64,000 bases of DNA. Source: Mycobacterium sp. 1274761.0 (lineage in GTDB: Bacteria; Actinomycetota; Actinomycetes; Mycobacteriales; Mycobacteriaceae). Made by a program: the position numbers and the translations under genes. The DNA lies in assembly GCF_001668615.1 (NCBI RefSeq), contig NZ_LZMC01000063.1:31293-95292 (forward strand), written 5' to 3'. The notes under the pieces were generated by a model. That model was not told the origin of the DNA. It ran no database searches and saw only the letters and a program-made list of their open reading frames with translations. Shown piece by piece: positions 20,998 to 30,138 of the stretch (position 1 is its first letter; each line of letters starts with the position of its first letter).

Positions 20998-21954
20998 ATG
21001 TCATCGACCCGTAAGTTGTTCACCACCGCCGCCGCTGTCGCCTCGTCGGCAGCACTGATGTGGGGTGCCGCAGGCACCGCCACCGCCGAGCCTGTCGCGC
21101 CGCTGCCGATCGACACCACTCAGGCACCGGGGTTGTCGGCGATGGAGGGCCTCAGCCCGGCGGTCCAGAAGGCGGCCGCCGACCCGTACAACGCGGTGTC
21201 GACGTTGATGGCGGCCGCGGCGGCGTTCACAGGCAACTCCGCGGCTCCTACGGACTCGAAGAACGTGGCGTCGGCCGTCAACAGCTTCGTCGCCGAACCC
21301 GCTGCCGCTCATGTGCCGGCACCGGGTGCGGTGCCGGGCGAGGCGGCCCACCTGCCGGCCGGTGTCGATCCGGCACACGCCGTCGGGCCCGCACCGGAAG
21401 CAGTTCCGGCACCGGCGCCCGAGGCGGCTTCCGCTCCGGCGGCGGAGGTTGCGCACGCGGTGCCGTCACCCGACCCGACCCCCGGGGGCGCCTCCCCTGC
21501 CCCCGAGGCGGGGGCCACCGGGGCCAATCCGCAGTTCGGTCCTGACGCCCCGACGACGCAGGACTTCCTGTATCCGTCGATCAGCAACGGGTGCCTGAAG
21601 GACGGCGGTAACGTGCTGGCGACCGCGATCTCGGTGGCGGGGCCCGCCAAGATCCCGGCGCCGGGCGTCGGCCCGGGGCAGACGGCCTACGTGTTCACTG
21701 CCATCGGCACACCGGGACCGGCGGCCGAGCAGAAGCTGCCGTTGAACGTCACGTGGGTCAACCTGACCACCGGCAAGTCGGGCAGCGCGACGCTCAAGCC
21801 GCGTCCCGATATCAATCCGGAGGGACCAACGACGCTGTCGGTCGTCGCCGACACGGGCTCGGGCAGCATCATGTCGACGATCTTCGGTCAGGTCACCACG
21901 ACCGAAAAGCAGTGCCAGTTCATGCCCACCATCGGCTCGACGGTGGTGCCCTGA
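20998..21954 (+). CDS. Ala/Pro-rich secreted protein (Rv1157c-like)
   Basis: 318 residues. The signal peptide SSTRKLFTTAAAVASSAALM ends near ATAEP. A Pro/Ala/Glu-rich stalk (about residues 100-180) precedes a C-terminal domain of about 140 residues with more normal composition: TTQDFLYPSISNGCLKDGG, then a possible beta-rich region with a second Cys near the end (KQCQFMPTIGST), so one disulfide is likely. ATG 20998 sits behind GGGAGAAG; a GTG/ATG at 20986 is less well placed. Same order as Rv1158c-Rv1157c. Function unknown. Confidence 0.85.
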   Translation: MSSTRKLFTTAAAVASSAALMWGAAGTATAEPVAPLPIDTTQAPGLSAMEGLSPAVQKAAADPYNAVSTLMAAAAAFTGNSAAPTDSKNVASAVNSFVAEPAAAHVPAPGAVPGEAAHLPAGVDPAHAVGPAPEAVPAPAPEAASAPAAEVAHAVPSPDPTPGGASPAPEAGATGANPQFGPDAPTTQDFLYPSISNGCLKDGGNVLATAISVAGPAKIPAPGVGPGQTAYVFTAIGTPGPAAEQKLPLNVTWVNLTTGKSGSATLKPRPDINPEGPTTLSVVADTGSGSIMSTIFGQVTTTEKQCQFMPTIGSTVVP

Positions 21955-21970
21955 CACCAGCTTCGGCGGG

Positions 21971-22117
21971 TCAGTAGGCCATGAAGAGGATGGCGTCCCG
22001 GTCGTACTCGCGGCCGGGATGCTGCTCGGAGAGATGCTTTTGCGCCTTCTCGACGAGATCGTCCTCGTCGTTGCCGGTGATCGCCTCGCCGCAGGGACAG
22101 TTCAGGTGGGTCTTCAT
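21971..22117 (-). CDS. DUF1059-family small protein
   Basis: 48 residues starting MKTHLNCPCGEAITGNDEDD and continuing LVEKAQKHLSEQHPGREYDR, the pattern of DUF1059 proteins: C-x-C-G at the N-terminus and a conserved His-x5-His around residues 33-39, a likely metal site. AGGGGT precedes the ATG closely. It lies 16 bases past the convergent secreted-protein gene and 32 bases from the divergent nitroreductase. No function is established for the family. Confidence 0.85.
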   Translation of the reverse strand: MKTHLNCPCGEAITGNDEDDLVEKAQKHLSEQHPGREYDRDAILFMAY

Positions 22118-22149
22118 ACCCCTACGATCCCACAGTCAAGATGGACGGC

Positions 22150-22803
22150 ATGGAGTTATACGACGTCATGCGCACGACGGGTGCGGTCCGCGAGTACACC
22201 GGCGATCCGCTGCCCGATGAGGTTCTCCAACGCATCCTCGGCAATGCGCGGTTTGCGCCCAGCGGCGGCAACCGCCAGGGCAACCACGTCGTCGTCGTCC
22301 GCGACCCCCGCACGCGCGAGGAACTGATCGACTGCACGATCCCGGGCGCCAAGCGCTATATCGCTCAGCTTCGCAACGGCGAAGGGCCGTGGAACCCGCT
22401 GCAGCCGTGCGGAGTTGACGCCGAAACGATCGACGCCGTCGAGGTGCCCCGCCAGTCGCCCCTGCGCACCGCCGAGGTGGTGCTGGTGGTCTGCGTCGAC
22501 CTCAACGTCGTCGCGGCGTTCGACCAGCATCTGGACCGCGTCGGGCTGATCGCCGGCGCGTCGGTGTACCCGTTCGTCTGGAATCTCCTGCTGGCAGCCC
22601 GCAACGAGGGGTTCGGCGGCGTGCTCACCACTGCCGCGGTGGCCGAGGAACCGCGGGTGAAGGCACTGCTCGGGATTCCGGACGACTACGCCGTCGCCGC
22701 GCTGCTACCGCTCGGTAAACCGGTCAAGCAGGTGCAAAAGCTCACGCGCAAACCGGTGGCCGAATTGGCCACCCGAGAGCGGTTCGACGGCGCGCCGCTC
22801 TAG
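22150..22803 (+). CDS. nitroreductase-family FMN oxidoreductase
   Basis: 217 residues. Begins MELYDVMRTTGAVREYTGDP, the usual nitroreductase N-terminus with the FMN-phosphate arginine, then NARFAPSGGNRQGNHVVVV (FMN contact). A C-terminal glycine-rich segment (NEGFGGVLTT) and the ALLPLGKPVK strand complete the fold. Substrate cannot be inferred; such enzymes reduce nitro groups, quinones or activated alkenes with NAD(P)H. An ATG at 22141 three codons upstream is an alternative start. Its stop overlaps that of the convergent HhH protein. Confidence 0.88.
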   Translation: MELYDVMRTTGAVREYTGDPLPDEVLQRILGNARFAPSGGNRQGNHVVVVRDPRTREELIDCTIPGAKRYIAQLRNGEGPWNPLQPCGVDAETIDAVEVPRQSPLRTAEVVLVVCVDLNVVAAFDQHLDRVGLIAGASVYPFVWNLLLAARNEGFGGVLTTAAVAEEPRVKALLGIPDDYAVAALLPLGKPVKQVQKLTRKPVAELATRERFDGAPL

Positions 22804-23384
22804 TTCTCCTGCTTGGCGGCCTTCGCCGCCGCCTTCATCTGCTTCTTGTACGACCGCACCTTCTCCAGCGAGCCGGCGTCGACGATGTCGGCGACCGAAA
22901 GATGCGATCCCGCCTTGCCGTAGTCACCGGCCACCTCACGCCAGCCCTTCGGTGTCACGCCGTATTGCTTGCCCAACAGCGCCAAGAAGATTCGCGCCTT
23001 CTGGTCACCGAAGCCGGGCAGCTCCTTGAGCCTCCGCAGCACCTCTTTGCCGTCGGGGTCACCGGCAGCCCATACCGCGGCGGCGTCACCGTTGTACTGG
23101 TCGACGATGATCTGAGCCAACGCCTGGATGCGTTTGGCCATCGACCCCGGAAACCGATGCACGGCAGGACGTTCGGCACACAGCGCAGCGAACTTGTCCG
23201 GGTCGTAGTCGGCGATCTCGCGGGCCTCGACCGCACCCATGCGGTCAGCGATCTTCTTCGGCCCGGCGAAGGCCACCTCGAGCGGGATCTGCTGGTCGAG
23301 CAACATGCCGACTAAAAGCGCGAACGGGTTGGACTCCAGCAGCGCATCGGCCGCCGGATCCTGAGCGAGCTGCAGTGTGGGCAC
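22800..23384 (-). CDS. HhH-GPD-type base-excision repair protein (Rv1156-like)
   Basis: 194 residues of the HhH-GPD superfamily, uncharacterised TIGR03252-type branch. Landmarks: FALLVGMLLDQQIPLEVAFAGP, RFPGSMAKRIQALA, and the helix-hairpin-helix LPGFGDQKARIFLALLGKQ. The conserved catalytic aspartate or lysine of classic glycosylases is not obvious, so enzymatic activity is uncertain. A Lys/Ala-rich C-terminal tail could bind DNA. The start is GTG at 23384. Confidence 0.85.
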   Translation of the reverse strand: MPTLQLAQDPAADALLESNPFALLVGMLLDQQIPLEVAFAGPKKIADRMGAVEAREIADYDPDKFAALCAERPAVHRFPGSMAKRIQALAQIIVDQYNGDAAAVWAAGDPDGKEVLRRLKELPGFGDQKARIFLALLGKQYGVTPKGWREVAGDYGKAGSHLSVADIVDAGSLEKVRSYKKQMKAAAKAAKQEN

Positions 23385-23516
23385 CCGGCCAGTTTAGGAC
23401 GATTCGCCGCCCCTCCATCGGCCGTGGCCGGCGGTCGGGCCGTTTCGGCAGTCTGGCGCGGCGGGTTATGCGATCGTGGAGGCGATGACCGGTGTTTACG
23501 CCCCTCGGAGACCGAC

Positions 23517-23612
23517 ATGAAACTCGCCGCCCAAGGGGTTGTCGGTCCCGGGGCACAGCAGCGGGTGATGGACGTGGCCAGAAGTACGCCTGCCCCGTTC
23601 AGTAGCCGTTGA
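23517..23612 (+). CDS. possible 31-residue upstream ORF coupled to the MFS gene
   Basis: ATG at 23517 follows CGGAG by 7 bases and encodes MKLAAQGVVGPGAQQRVMDV plus 11 residues. Its stop overlaps the TTG used as the MFS start (TTGA), the same overlap type as between the MFS gene and the following acyltransferase. No family is recognised. It may only be an upstream ORF setting MFS translation. Confidence 0.3.
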   Translation: MKLAAQGVVGPGAQQRVMDVARSTPAPFSSR

Positions 23613-24856
23613 CATCACACCGACCGGAGGAATACCGCACGCGGGCCCATACGCTGCAACGTCACGTGCGCAATACCCGATCCCGCCGTGCGTTCGCCCT
23701 GTTGTCGTATGCCTTCGCCGCGATCATGGTGGGCACGACGCTGCCCACGCCGATGTATGCGCTCTACGGCGACCGAATGCATTTCGGGGTGCTGACGACC
23801 GCGGTCATCTACGCCACCTATGCAGGCGGGGTGCTGTTGGCGCTGCTGGCCTTCGGCCGGTGGTCGGACGCCATCGGACGGCGGCCGCTTCTACTGGCGG
23901 GGACGGCCTTTGCGCTCGGCAGCGCCGCGGTGTTTCTCGCCGCTGACTCGGTGGCGGTGCTGTTGGTGGGTCGGCTGCTGTCGGGCCTTTCGGCCGGGAT
24001 TTTCACCGGCACCGCCACCGCAGCGATCATCGAGGCCGCCCCGCCGAAGTGGCACAACCGGGCGGCCGCGGTGGCGACCGCGGCCAATGTCGGCGGCCTC
24101 GGCGGCGGACCCCTGCTGGCCGGTCTGCTCGTCCAGTACGCACCCGACCCTCTGCAGCTGACCTTCGTCGTGCACATCCTCATGGTGATGCTGGCCGCGC
24201 TCGCCGTCGTGGCGGTGCCCGAAACCTCGCAGCGCACGGGAAGCGTTGGGCTGCAACGGCTGGCGGTGCCTCCCGAAGTCCGCGCAGTGTTCGTCATCGC
24301 CGGCCTCGCCGCATTCGCGGGGTTCGCCGTCACCGGACTGTTCGCATCGGTGGCTCCGGCGTTCCTGTCGGACGTCGTCGGTGTCGGCAATCACGCGGTC
24401 GCCGGCGCGGTCGCGTCGGCCGTGTTCTTTGCCTCGGCGGCAACGCAACTGTTTGCCGGGCGCATCCCGCCGCAGCGCGCCGTCGTGGTGGGCTGCGCGA
24501 TCCTCGTCGTCGGCATGGTCATTCTCGCTGCCGCACTTGCGTTGTCGTCGTTGTGGGGTCTGCTGGCCGCGGCGATCGTCGGCGGTATCGGTCAGGGCAT
24601 CTGCTTCAGCCGCGGACTGGCGGCGGTCTCCGACCTGACGCCGCCGGGCCGGCGCGCCGAGATCAGCTCGGCGTATTTCGTTGTCGCCTACGTGGCGATC
24701 TCTCTGCCGGTGATCGGCGAAGGCCTGGCCGCCGAACAGTGGGGACTGCGCACGGCGGGTGTCTCCTTCTCCATCGGCGTGGGGGTGCTGGCCGTCGTGT
24801 GCCTGGTGGCGATCGTGCTGAGGGAGGCCCGTAAAACCACCGCCGCGGCCATTTGA
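23609..24856 (+). CDS. major facilitator superfamily transporter
   Basis: 415 residues with about twelve membrane helices. The signature between helices 2 and 3, GRWSDAIGRRPLLLAG, matches MFS motif A. Helix 5 has ANVGGLGGGPLLAGLL, resembling the antiporter motif C region of drug exporters. Substrate unknown. The start is uncertain: TTG 23609 overlaps the stop of a 31-codon ORF, whereas GTG 23666 would give a shorter, more usual N-terminus; GGAGGA at 23625 is not ideally placed for either. The gene couples to the acyltransferase by a TTGA overlap. Confidence 0.85.
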   Translation: MTSHRPEEYRTRAHTLQRHVRNTRSRRAFALLSYAFAAIMVGTTLPTPMYALYGDRMHFGVLTTAVIYATYAGGVLLALLAFGRWSDAIGRRPLLLAGTAFALGSAAVFLAADSVAVLLVGRLLSGLSAGIFTGTATAAIIEAAPPKWHNRAAAVATAANVGGLGGGPLLAGLLVQYAPDPLQLTFVVHILMVMLAALAVVAVPETSQRTGSVGLQRLAVPPEVRAVFVIAGLAAFAGFAVTGLFASVAPAFLSDVVGVGNHAVAGAVASAVFFASAATQLFAGRIPPQRAVVVGCAILVVGMVILAAALALSSLWGLLAAAIVGGIGQGICFSRGLAAVSDLTPPGRRAEISSAYFVVAYVAISLPVIGEGLAAEQWGLRTAGVSFSIGVGVLAVVCLVAIVLREARKTTAAAI

Positions 24857-26236
24857 GTGCTTCTACTCAAATCCTCCGGTGCAGGTCACACCTAAATTTG
24901 CGGCATGACCGCTGCATCGATGTTTCCAGCCCGGCTGAGGTTGAGGCGAACACCCCCGCGACACGAGACCGCGCCATCGACGTCATCCGGATTGTGTCCC
25001 TGGTCGGCGTTGTCGTCGGCCACACGATCATGGCAACCAGCACCATCCGCGACGACGTCTTCCTCTGGAGCAATCTGCTCACCGCCTCCGTCGTCTTCCA
25101 GGCACTGACCTGGGTGTTCCAGATCATGCCCCTGTTCTTCTTCGCCGGTGTCGCGGCGTGCGTGGACAGTTGGCGTCCGGACCAGAGCTGGGGCAACTGG
25201 CTGATGCGACGCTGCACCCGGCTGTATCGGCCCGTGTTCTATTACCTGGCGTTCTGGGTTTCCGCGCTGGCGATCCTTCGGTACTTCCTGCCCGAGCACA
25301 TCTACGAACCCGTCGCCGGGGTCTCCATTCAGCTGCTGTGGTTTCTCGGCGCCTACGTCTGCGTGCTCGCGACCGTTCCGCTGCTGGCCCGCATCACCAC
25401 GACCACCCGCCTATGCGGTGCCGTCGCGGGCGCCTACGCCTTCATCGCGGCGGTCGACGTTATCCGGGTCAACGTCGGCGGACCGTCGGCCCTGGGCTAT
25501 CTGAACCTGGTCGCGTGGTTGATCCCCGGCATGCTCGGTGTCGCTTACCGTCGACGCTTGGTCGCCGGGCGCGCGGCGCTGACGCTGGGGCTGGGCATGT
25601 TCGTCGTGAACCTGCTGCTGATGTGGGCCGGCCCCTACGAGCTCAGCCTCGTCGGCATTGAGAGCCAACACCTGAAGAACATAACGCCGCCGTCGCTGTT
25701 GTTGGCGAGTCACGCAATAATGATGTGCGCGTTGGCTATTGCAGCCGCACCGGCGATCGCGCGGTGGGCGCAGCGGCCGCGGGTATGTGGCTGACCGCGA
25801 TCGGCAACTACGGGGCGATGACTCTGTACCTGTGGCACATCCCGCCGCTGCTGACGATGCACCTGGTGTTCGACTACCTCGGCTATCCGCGCTACCACGC
25901 AGACGCGCCCGGTTTCGTCGCGCTGAGCATCGTGCAGCTGCTCATCATGGCCGCGCTCGTCGCGACGGTGTTCGTCCTTCTGCGTCCGCTGGAAAACAAC
26001 CCGCTGCCGCTGTGGGACGGCGGCTTTGTGGCACAGCCGGGTTCGCGCAGTGCAACCGTCGGCGCCTTGCTGTGCGTGGCCGGCGCGCGACGCTGGCCTC
26101 GGTGGGCTGGGGTCTGAAAGGGCCGGGAATCTATTGCGTGACAGTGATGCTGGCCGCGCTAATCGGGGCGCGGTTCCTGGCGAGCGACAAGTCGGTCAGC
26201 CCGGCTACGGTCACCGCGAGCGCGATGTGCCGCTAG
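24853..26236 (+). pseudogene. acyltransferase-3-family membrane protein, broken by two frameshifts
   Basis: The first frame (24853-25794, 313 residues) is a typical acyltransferase-3 protein: RAIDVIRIVSLVGVVVGHTI, then WVFQIMPLFFFAGVAACVDS, and several membrane helices. It stops early after QRPRVCG. The next expected helix (WLTAIGNYGAMTLYLWHIPP) continues in another frame from 25785; restoring frame needs removal of 2 bases in GTATGTGG at 25783-25790. That frame stops at 26117, but the final helix (GPGIYCVTVMLAALIGARF) continues in the third frame after another 2-base excess in GGCGCGCGACG at about 26082-26092. The family O-acylates surface sugars or lipids. Either a decaying gene or two sequencing indels. 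Confidence 0.8.
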
Positions 26237-26400
26237 CCGCTCTTGCGGCGGAACTCGCGCCGGTTTTCGACCGGGCCGTGCGCCTTCGGCTGCTTCCTGC
26301 CGCCGTCCTTATGGTCGGCCCCGCCGGATGACTGCTCCTTCTTCTTCGCCAGCGCCTCCCGGAACTTCCGCTTCGTGTCGTCTTCCGGTGATTCAGCCAT
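26233..26400 (-). CDS. DUF5302-family small hydrophilic protein
   Basis: 55 residues starting MAESPEDDTKRKFREALAKK, very rich in Lys, Arg, Glu and Ser, ending PVENRREFRRKSG. This composition and the C-terminal RREFRRK pattern fit the DUF5302 family of actinobacteria. It converges on the broken acyltransferase with a 4-base overlap of stops. Probably disordered; function unknown. Confidence 0.8.
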   Translation of the reverse strand: MAESPEDDTKRKFREALAKKKEQSSGGADHKDGGRKQPKAHGPVENRREFRRKSG

Positions 26401-26450
26401 AGCCGCAGCCTAGCCCGGCGTCTGGCGCCCGTCGCGAGATTTTCCTCGGC

Positions 26451-26903
<453 letters not shown>

Positions 26904-26978
26904 CTACGTCGCTTCGCAGCCCATTTACCATGAGCGCATGGCCGTAATCAGCGGTGAGACTCTGCAGAGGCTTTCGGG

Positions 26979-27500
26979 GTGACGCGCTACGCGGCATTTC
27001 TGCGCGGGGTGAACGTCGGAGGCGTCAACCTCAAGATGGCCGACGTCGCCGCAGCATTGGAGAAGGCCGGCTTCGCCAACGTCAAGACGATTCTTGCGAG
27101 CGGAAACGTCGTGTTGGACAGCCGCGCCGGCGTCGATGCCGTTCGGAAGAAGGCGGAGAAGGCACTGCGCGACGAATTCGGTTACGACGCGTGGGTGTTG
27201 GCCTACGACCTGGACACGGTGAAGGCGATATCGGAGAGCTATCCGTTCGAACGCGACGTCGAGGGATACCACAGCTACGTCACCTTCGTGACCGACGAAG
27301 CTGTGCTCGATGAGCTGGCCGAGTTGGCGAAGGAGGCCGGTCCCGACGAGAAGATCGAGCGCGGCGACGGCGTCATCTACTGGCAGGTGCCCAACAAAGG
27401 GACGCTGGACACCACGATCGGCAAGACCATGGGCAAGAAGCGCTACAAGTCGTCGACCACCACGCGCAACCTGCGGACACTCGACAAGGTGACCAAATGA
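26979..27500 (+). CDS. DUF1697-family protein
   Basis: 173 residues. Starts TRYAAFLRGVNVGGVNLKMA, the fixed N-terminus of DUF1697, and includes KTILASGNVVLDS and a C-terminal TTTRNLRTLDKV. Two alpha/beta repeats of about 70 residues are typical of the family; function is unknown. The GTG start overlaps the stop of a 14-codon frame (26938-26982). The gene ends ATGA with the methyltransferase start, so both are co-translated. Confidence 0.88.
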   Translation: MTRYAAFLRGVNVGGVNLKMADVAAALEKAGFANVKTILASGNVVLDSRAGVDAVRKKAEKALRDEFGYDAWVLAYDLDTVKAISESYPFERDVEGYHSYVTFVTDEAVLDELAELAKEAGPDEKIERGDGVIYWQVPNKGTLDTTIGKTMGKKRYKSSTTTRNLRTLDKVTK

Positions 27501-28321
27501 GCAAGGTGGACGGTTCGGCGCTCAGCGGTGTTTCGGAGACGGCGCTGATGACGCTGCTGGTGCGCGCCAAGGAAGCGCGCAGACCTGACTCGATCATCGA
27601 CGATCCGATGGCGATCAAGCTCGTCGACGAGATCGACTATGACTGGGCCAAGTTCGGCTACACCAGCCGCCAGGACATGGCGTTGCGCGCCCTGACCTTC
27701 GACAAGTACGCCCGCCGCTATCTGCGCGACCACCCGTCGGCGATTGTTGTTGCCCTCGCCGAAGGCCTGCAAACCAGTTTCTACCGGCTGGACCAGGCCG
27801 ACGTAGGCCATGAATTCCGTTGGCTCACTGTAGATCTTCCGCCGATCATCGCGCTGCGCGAGCAGCTGCTACCGCCGTCGGAACGCGTGTCGGTGCGCGC
27901 CCAGTCGGCGCTGGACTACAGCTGGATGGATCACGTGGACCCGTCCGAGGGGATATTCATCACCGCCGAGGGGCTGCTGATGTATCTGCAGCCCGACGAG
28001 GCACTCGGCCTGATCGGCGAATGCGCCGAACGCTTCCCCGGCGGCCAGATGATGTTCGACCTTCCACCCGCGTTGTTCGCGCCGTGGATGCGCCGAGGCT
28101 CCCCCACCTCGCTGCGCTACCGGGTGCCGCCGATGCCGTTCACATTGTCGCCGTCGGAAATCGCAAACCTCGTCATTACGGTCCCCGGCATCCGTGCCGT
28201 GCATGATCTGCCAATGGTGCCCGGCCGAGGCAAAGTGCTGAACTCGCTGATGTGGGCGCTTCAGCGGTTGCCGGCGCTGGACAACGTCCGCCCGGTGATG
28301 ACCCTGCTCGAATTCGGTTAG
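27497..28321 (+). CDS. omt: class I SAM-dependent O-methyltransferase (Omt, Rv1153c-like)
   Basis: 274 residues of the leucine carboxyl methyltransferase (PPM1/LCM) type. The N-terminus has the substrate-region motif [20 protein letters not shown] followed by [11 protein letters not shown] contacts are expected around [17 protein letters not shown] and [12 protein letters not shown]. The canonical glycine motif I is replaced by ALAEGLQT, as in this subfamily. Substrate unknown; actinobacterial members often methylate polyketides or small acids. It overlaps DUF1697 by 4 bases and converges with gntR. Confidence 0.88.
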   Translation: MSKVDGSALSGVSETALMTLLVRAKEARRPDSIIDDPMAIKLVDEIDYDWAKFGYTSRQDMALRALTFDKYARRYLRDHPSAIVVALAEGLQTSFYRLDQADVGHEFRWLTVDLPPIIALREQLLPPSERVSVRAQSALDYSWMDHVDPSEGIFITAEGLLMYLQPDEALGLIGECAERFPGGQMMFDLPPALFAPWMRRGSPTSLRYRVPPMPFTLSPSEIANLVITVPGIRAVHDLPMVPGRGKVLNSLMWALQRLPALDNVRPVMTLLEFG

Positions 28322-28683
28322 TCGAACGCCGCCTCGACGTACTTCAGCGCCTCGTCCTTCTCGACGCCGAGCGCCTTGGCGGCCGTCGCGTAGGTGTGTG
28401 CGGCCGTGGCCATCGCCGCATCCGCGGGGTCGGTGCGGGCAACGAAAGTGCCAAAGCGACCCCGTGTTTCGAGTATCCCGGCCGATTCCAGCTCGCGGTA
28501 GGCACGGGCCACGGTGTTGACCGCCATGCCCAGCTGGCCGGCGAGTTCGCGCACCGTCGGCAACCGCGTTCCCGGTGGCAGCTTCCCGCTGCGGATTCCG
28601 TCGATGATCTGACCACGCAACTGATCGAACAGCGGCTTGCTTGCACGCGGATCAACCTGAACCCATTCCCCCAAATCGGCCAC
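28318..28683 (-). CDS. GntR-family regulator (YtrA-type, Rv1152-like)
   Basis: 121 residues: a winged-helix domain ([53 protein letters not shown]) and a short C-terminal dimerisation tail of about 35 residues. This short architecture is the YtrA-like branch, which often controls ABC or MmpL exporters. The GTG start at 28683 is 36 bases from the divergent sirtuin start, so each gene probably has a leaderless or nearly leaderless transcript. An ATG six codons upstream (28701) is an alternative. Confidence 0.88.
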   Translation of the reverse strand: MADLGEWVQVDPRASKPLFDQLRGQIIDGIRSGKLPPGTRLPTVRELAGQLGMAVNTVARAYRELESAGILETRGRFGTFVARTDPADAAMATAAHTYATAAKALGVEKDEALKYVEAAFD

Positions 28684-28719
28684 GTGCCCAGTATTGCCCA
28701 TCCGCGATAGTTTGGTGAG
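28684..28719. promoter_or_regulatory. compact divergent promoter for gntR and cobB
   Basis: Only 36 bases lie between the two GTG starts. On the plus strand TAGTTT (28708-28713) ends 6 bases before the cobB GTG; on the minus strand AATACT ends 6 bases before the gntR GTG. Both fit mycobacterial -10 elements placing the start of transcription at or next to the start codon. Confidence 0.5.
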
Positions 28720-29433
28720 GTGCAATTGACGGTCCTCAGCGGAGCGGGTATCTCCGCCGAAAGCGGTGTTCCGACGTTTCGCGACGTCGAGACGGGGTTG
28801 TGGGCAAAGGTCGACCCGTATGAGATTTCCAGCGAACAAGGCTGGCGCCGGCATCCGGAGAAGGTCTGGGCCTGGTACCTGTGGCGGCACTACCTCATGC
28901 AGGACGTGGCGCCGAACAACGGACATCGCGCCGTCGCGGCCTGGGAGGAGGTCGCCGAGGTGCACGTCGTCACGCAGAACGTCGACAATCTGCACGAGCG
29001 TGCCGGCAGCCAGCGGGTCCACCATCTGCACGGCAGCCTGTTCGAATTCCGTTGCGACCGTTGCCAAGGCCAGTACCGCGGCCAGTTGCCCGCCATGCCC
29101 GAACCGGTCGAGACGGTGCCGCCGCCGCAGTGTGAGTGCGGTGGCCTGATCAGACCCAACGTGGTGTGGTTCGGCGAGCCATTGCCCGAGGATGCCTGGC
29201 AGAACTCGGTGGAAGCGGTATCCAACGCCGATCTTGTCATCGTGGTCGGGACGTCGTCGATCGTCTACCCTGCCGCCGGGCTGCCCGAACTGGCGTTGGC
29301 CAACGGTATTCCGGTCATCGAGGTCAACCCCGAGCACACACCGCTGTCGGACGCCGCGACCGTCTCGGTGCGGGAATCGGCCGCCACCGCGCTGCCGACG
29401 CTGCTGCAGCGCCTACCGTCGCTCCTCGGCTGA
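28720..29433 (+). CDS. cobB: NAD-dependent protein deacylase (sirtuin, Rv1151c-like)
   Basis: 237-residue Sir2 enzyme that removes acyl groups from lysines with NAD+ consumption. NAD motifs: [16 protein letters not shown] (residues 6-21), [12 protein letters not shown] and the catalytic His in HLHG. Zinc ligands: the CDRC pair and the CEC pair around residues 111-145. Y53 and R56 (AWYLWRH) form the Y-x-x-R pair that marks class III, SIRT5-like desuccinylases, so succinyl or malonyl-lysine is a likely substrate alongside acetyl-lysine. Start GTG directly behind a -10 element. It probably regulates acyl-CoA synthetases; targets unknown. Confidence 0.94.
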   Translation: MQLTVLSGAGISAESGVPTFRDVETGLWAKVDPYEISSEQGWRRHPEKVWAWYLWRHYLMQDVAPNNGHRAVAAWEEVAEVHVVTQNVDNLHERAGSQRVHHLHGSLFEFRCDRCQGQYRGQLPAMPEPVETVPPPQCECGGLIRPNVVWFGEPLPEDAWQNSVEAVSNADLVIVVGTSSIVYPAAGLPELALANGIPVIEVNPEHTPLSDAATVSVRESAATALPTLLQRLPSLLG

Positions 29434-29435
29434 GG

Positions 29436-29480
29436 TTTCGGCGTGGCCGGTTGCGCGCAGCGCGACTCAGCACGCCGAAA
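29436..29480. terminator. long hairpin between convergent genes
   Basis: Perfect 10-base arms TTTCGGCGTG (29436-29445) and CACGCCGAAA (29471-29480) enclose a GC-rich inner stem (TGCGCG...). It fills the 51-base gap between cobB and the methyltransferase stop and can act in both directions. Confidence 0.65.
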
Positions 29481-29484
29481 TCAC

Positions 29485-30138
29485 TCAGCTCGCGGGCTTG
29501 ATCGCGCGGCCGATCGTGTACTCCGCGACGGGCGTGGGCAGCCATGCCGGCAAGGCGGGCTCGCGGCGGGCGCCCTCAACGGCGAAGCCGGCGCCGACGA
29601 TCGACGCCTCGGTGTCGCGGTGGGTGTGGCAGTTACCCATCAACCTCGGCCAGATGGTGGCGTCGGCGACCTTCTGCAGCCGACCCCGAAAACCGGGGCT
29701 GCCGACGTGTTCGAGGAAGCGCAATTCGCCGCCGGGCCGCACCAGCGAAAACATCTGCCGCAGAACGCTGTCCGGGTCTTCGATCGAACACAGCACCAGC
29801 GAGCACACCAGCGCGTCGAACGGCTCGCGTTCGCTCTCGCTGAGGAATTTCTCGACGGTTCCCACCGTCACCGTCACCGGCACCGGCGCCTTCTTCGCGG
29901 CTTCGCGCGCCTGCGGGGCCAGCCGCCGCTCAGGCTCCACAGCAACCACCTCGGTGACCGTCGCCGGGTAATACGCGAAGTTCGTCCCCGTTCCCGCGCC
30001 GACTTCCAGCACGCGCCCCGTCAGACCCGCGAGGTTCTCCCGGCGCAGCCGCTGGATTTCGTCGGTCTCGTGGTTCGACAGAAAAGTCCATACCCGCGCG
30101 AAGAACGGATTGTCGGTGGTATCAGTATCGTCGGTCAC
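29485..30138 (-). CDS. SAM-dependent methyltransferase, phospholipid-type (Rv1147-like)
   Basis: 217 residues. Motif I is RVLEVGAGTGTNFAYYP, then acidic loop VAVEPE; methyltransferase-11 core. FLEHVGSPGFRGRLQKVADA resembles PmtA-like phosphatidylethanolamine methyltransferases. It starts at GTG overlapping the tetR stop (GTGA), third in the mmpL-tetR-methyltransferase unit, the same content as around mmpL13 in M. tuberculosis. It may modify the lipid handled by the MmpL protein; this is inference from position. Confidence 0.85.
   Translation of the reverse strand: MTDDTDTTDNPFFARVWTFLSNHETDEIQRLRRENLAGLTGRVLEVGAGTGTNFAYYPATVTEVVAVEPERRLAPQAREAAKKAPVPVTVTVGTVEKFLSESEREPFDALVCSLVLCSIEDPDSVLRQMFSLVRPGGELRFLEHVGSPGFRGRLQKVADATIWPRLMGNCHTHRDTEASIVGAGFAVEGARREPALPAWLPTPVAEYTIGRAIKPAS

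Noticed and set aside
26938..26982. 14-codon frame overlapping the DUF1697 GTG start
   Set aside because: Possible upstream ORF, but no Shine-Dalgarno or conservation can be judged from one sequence.
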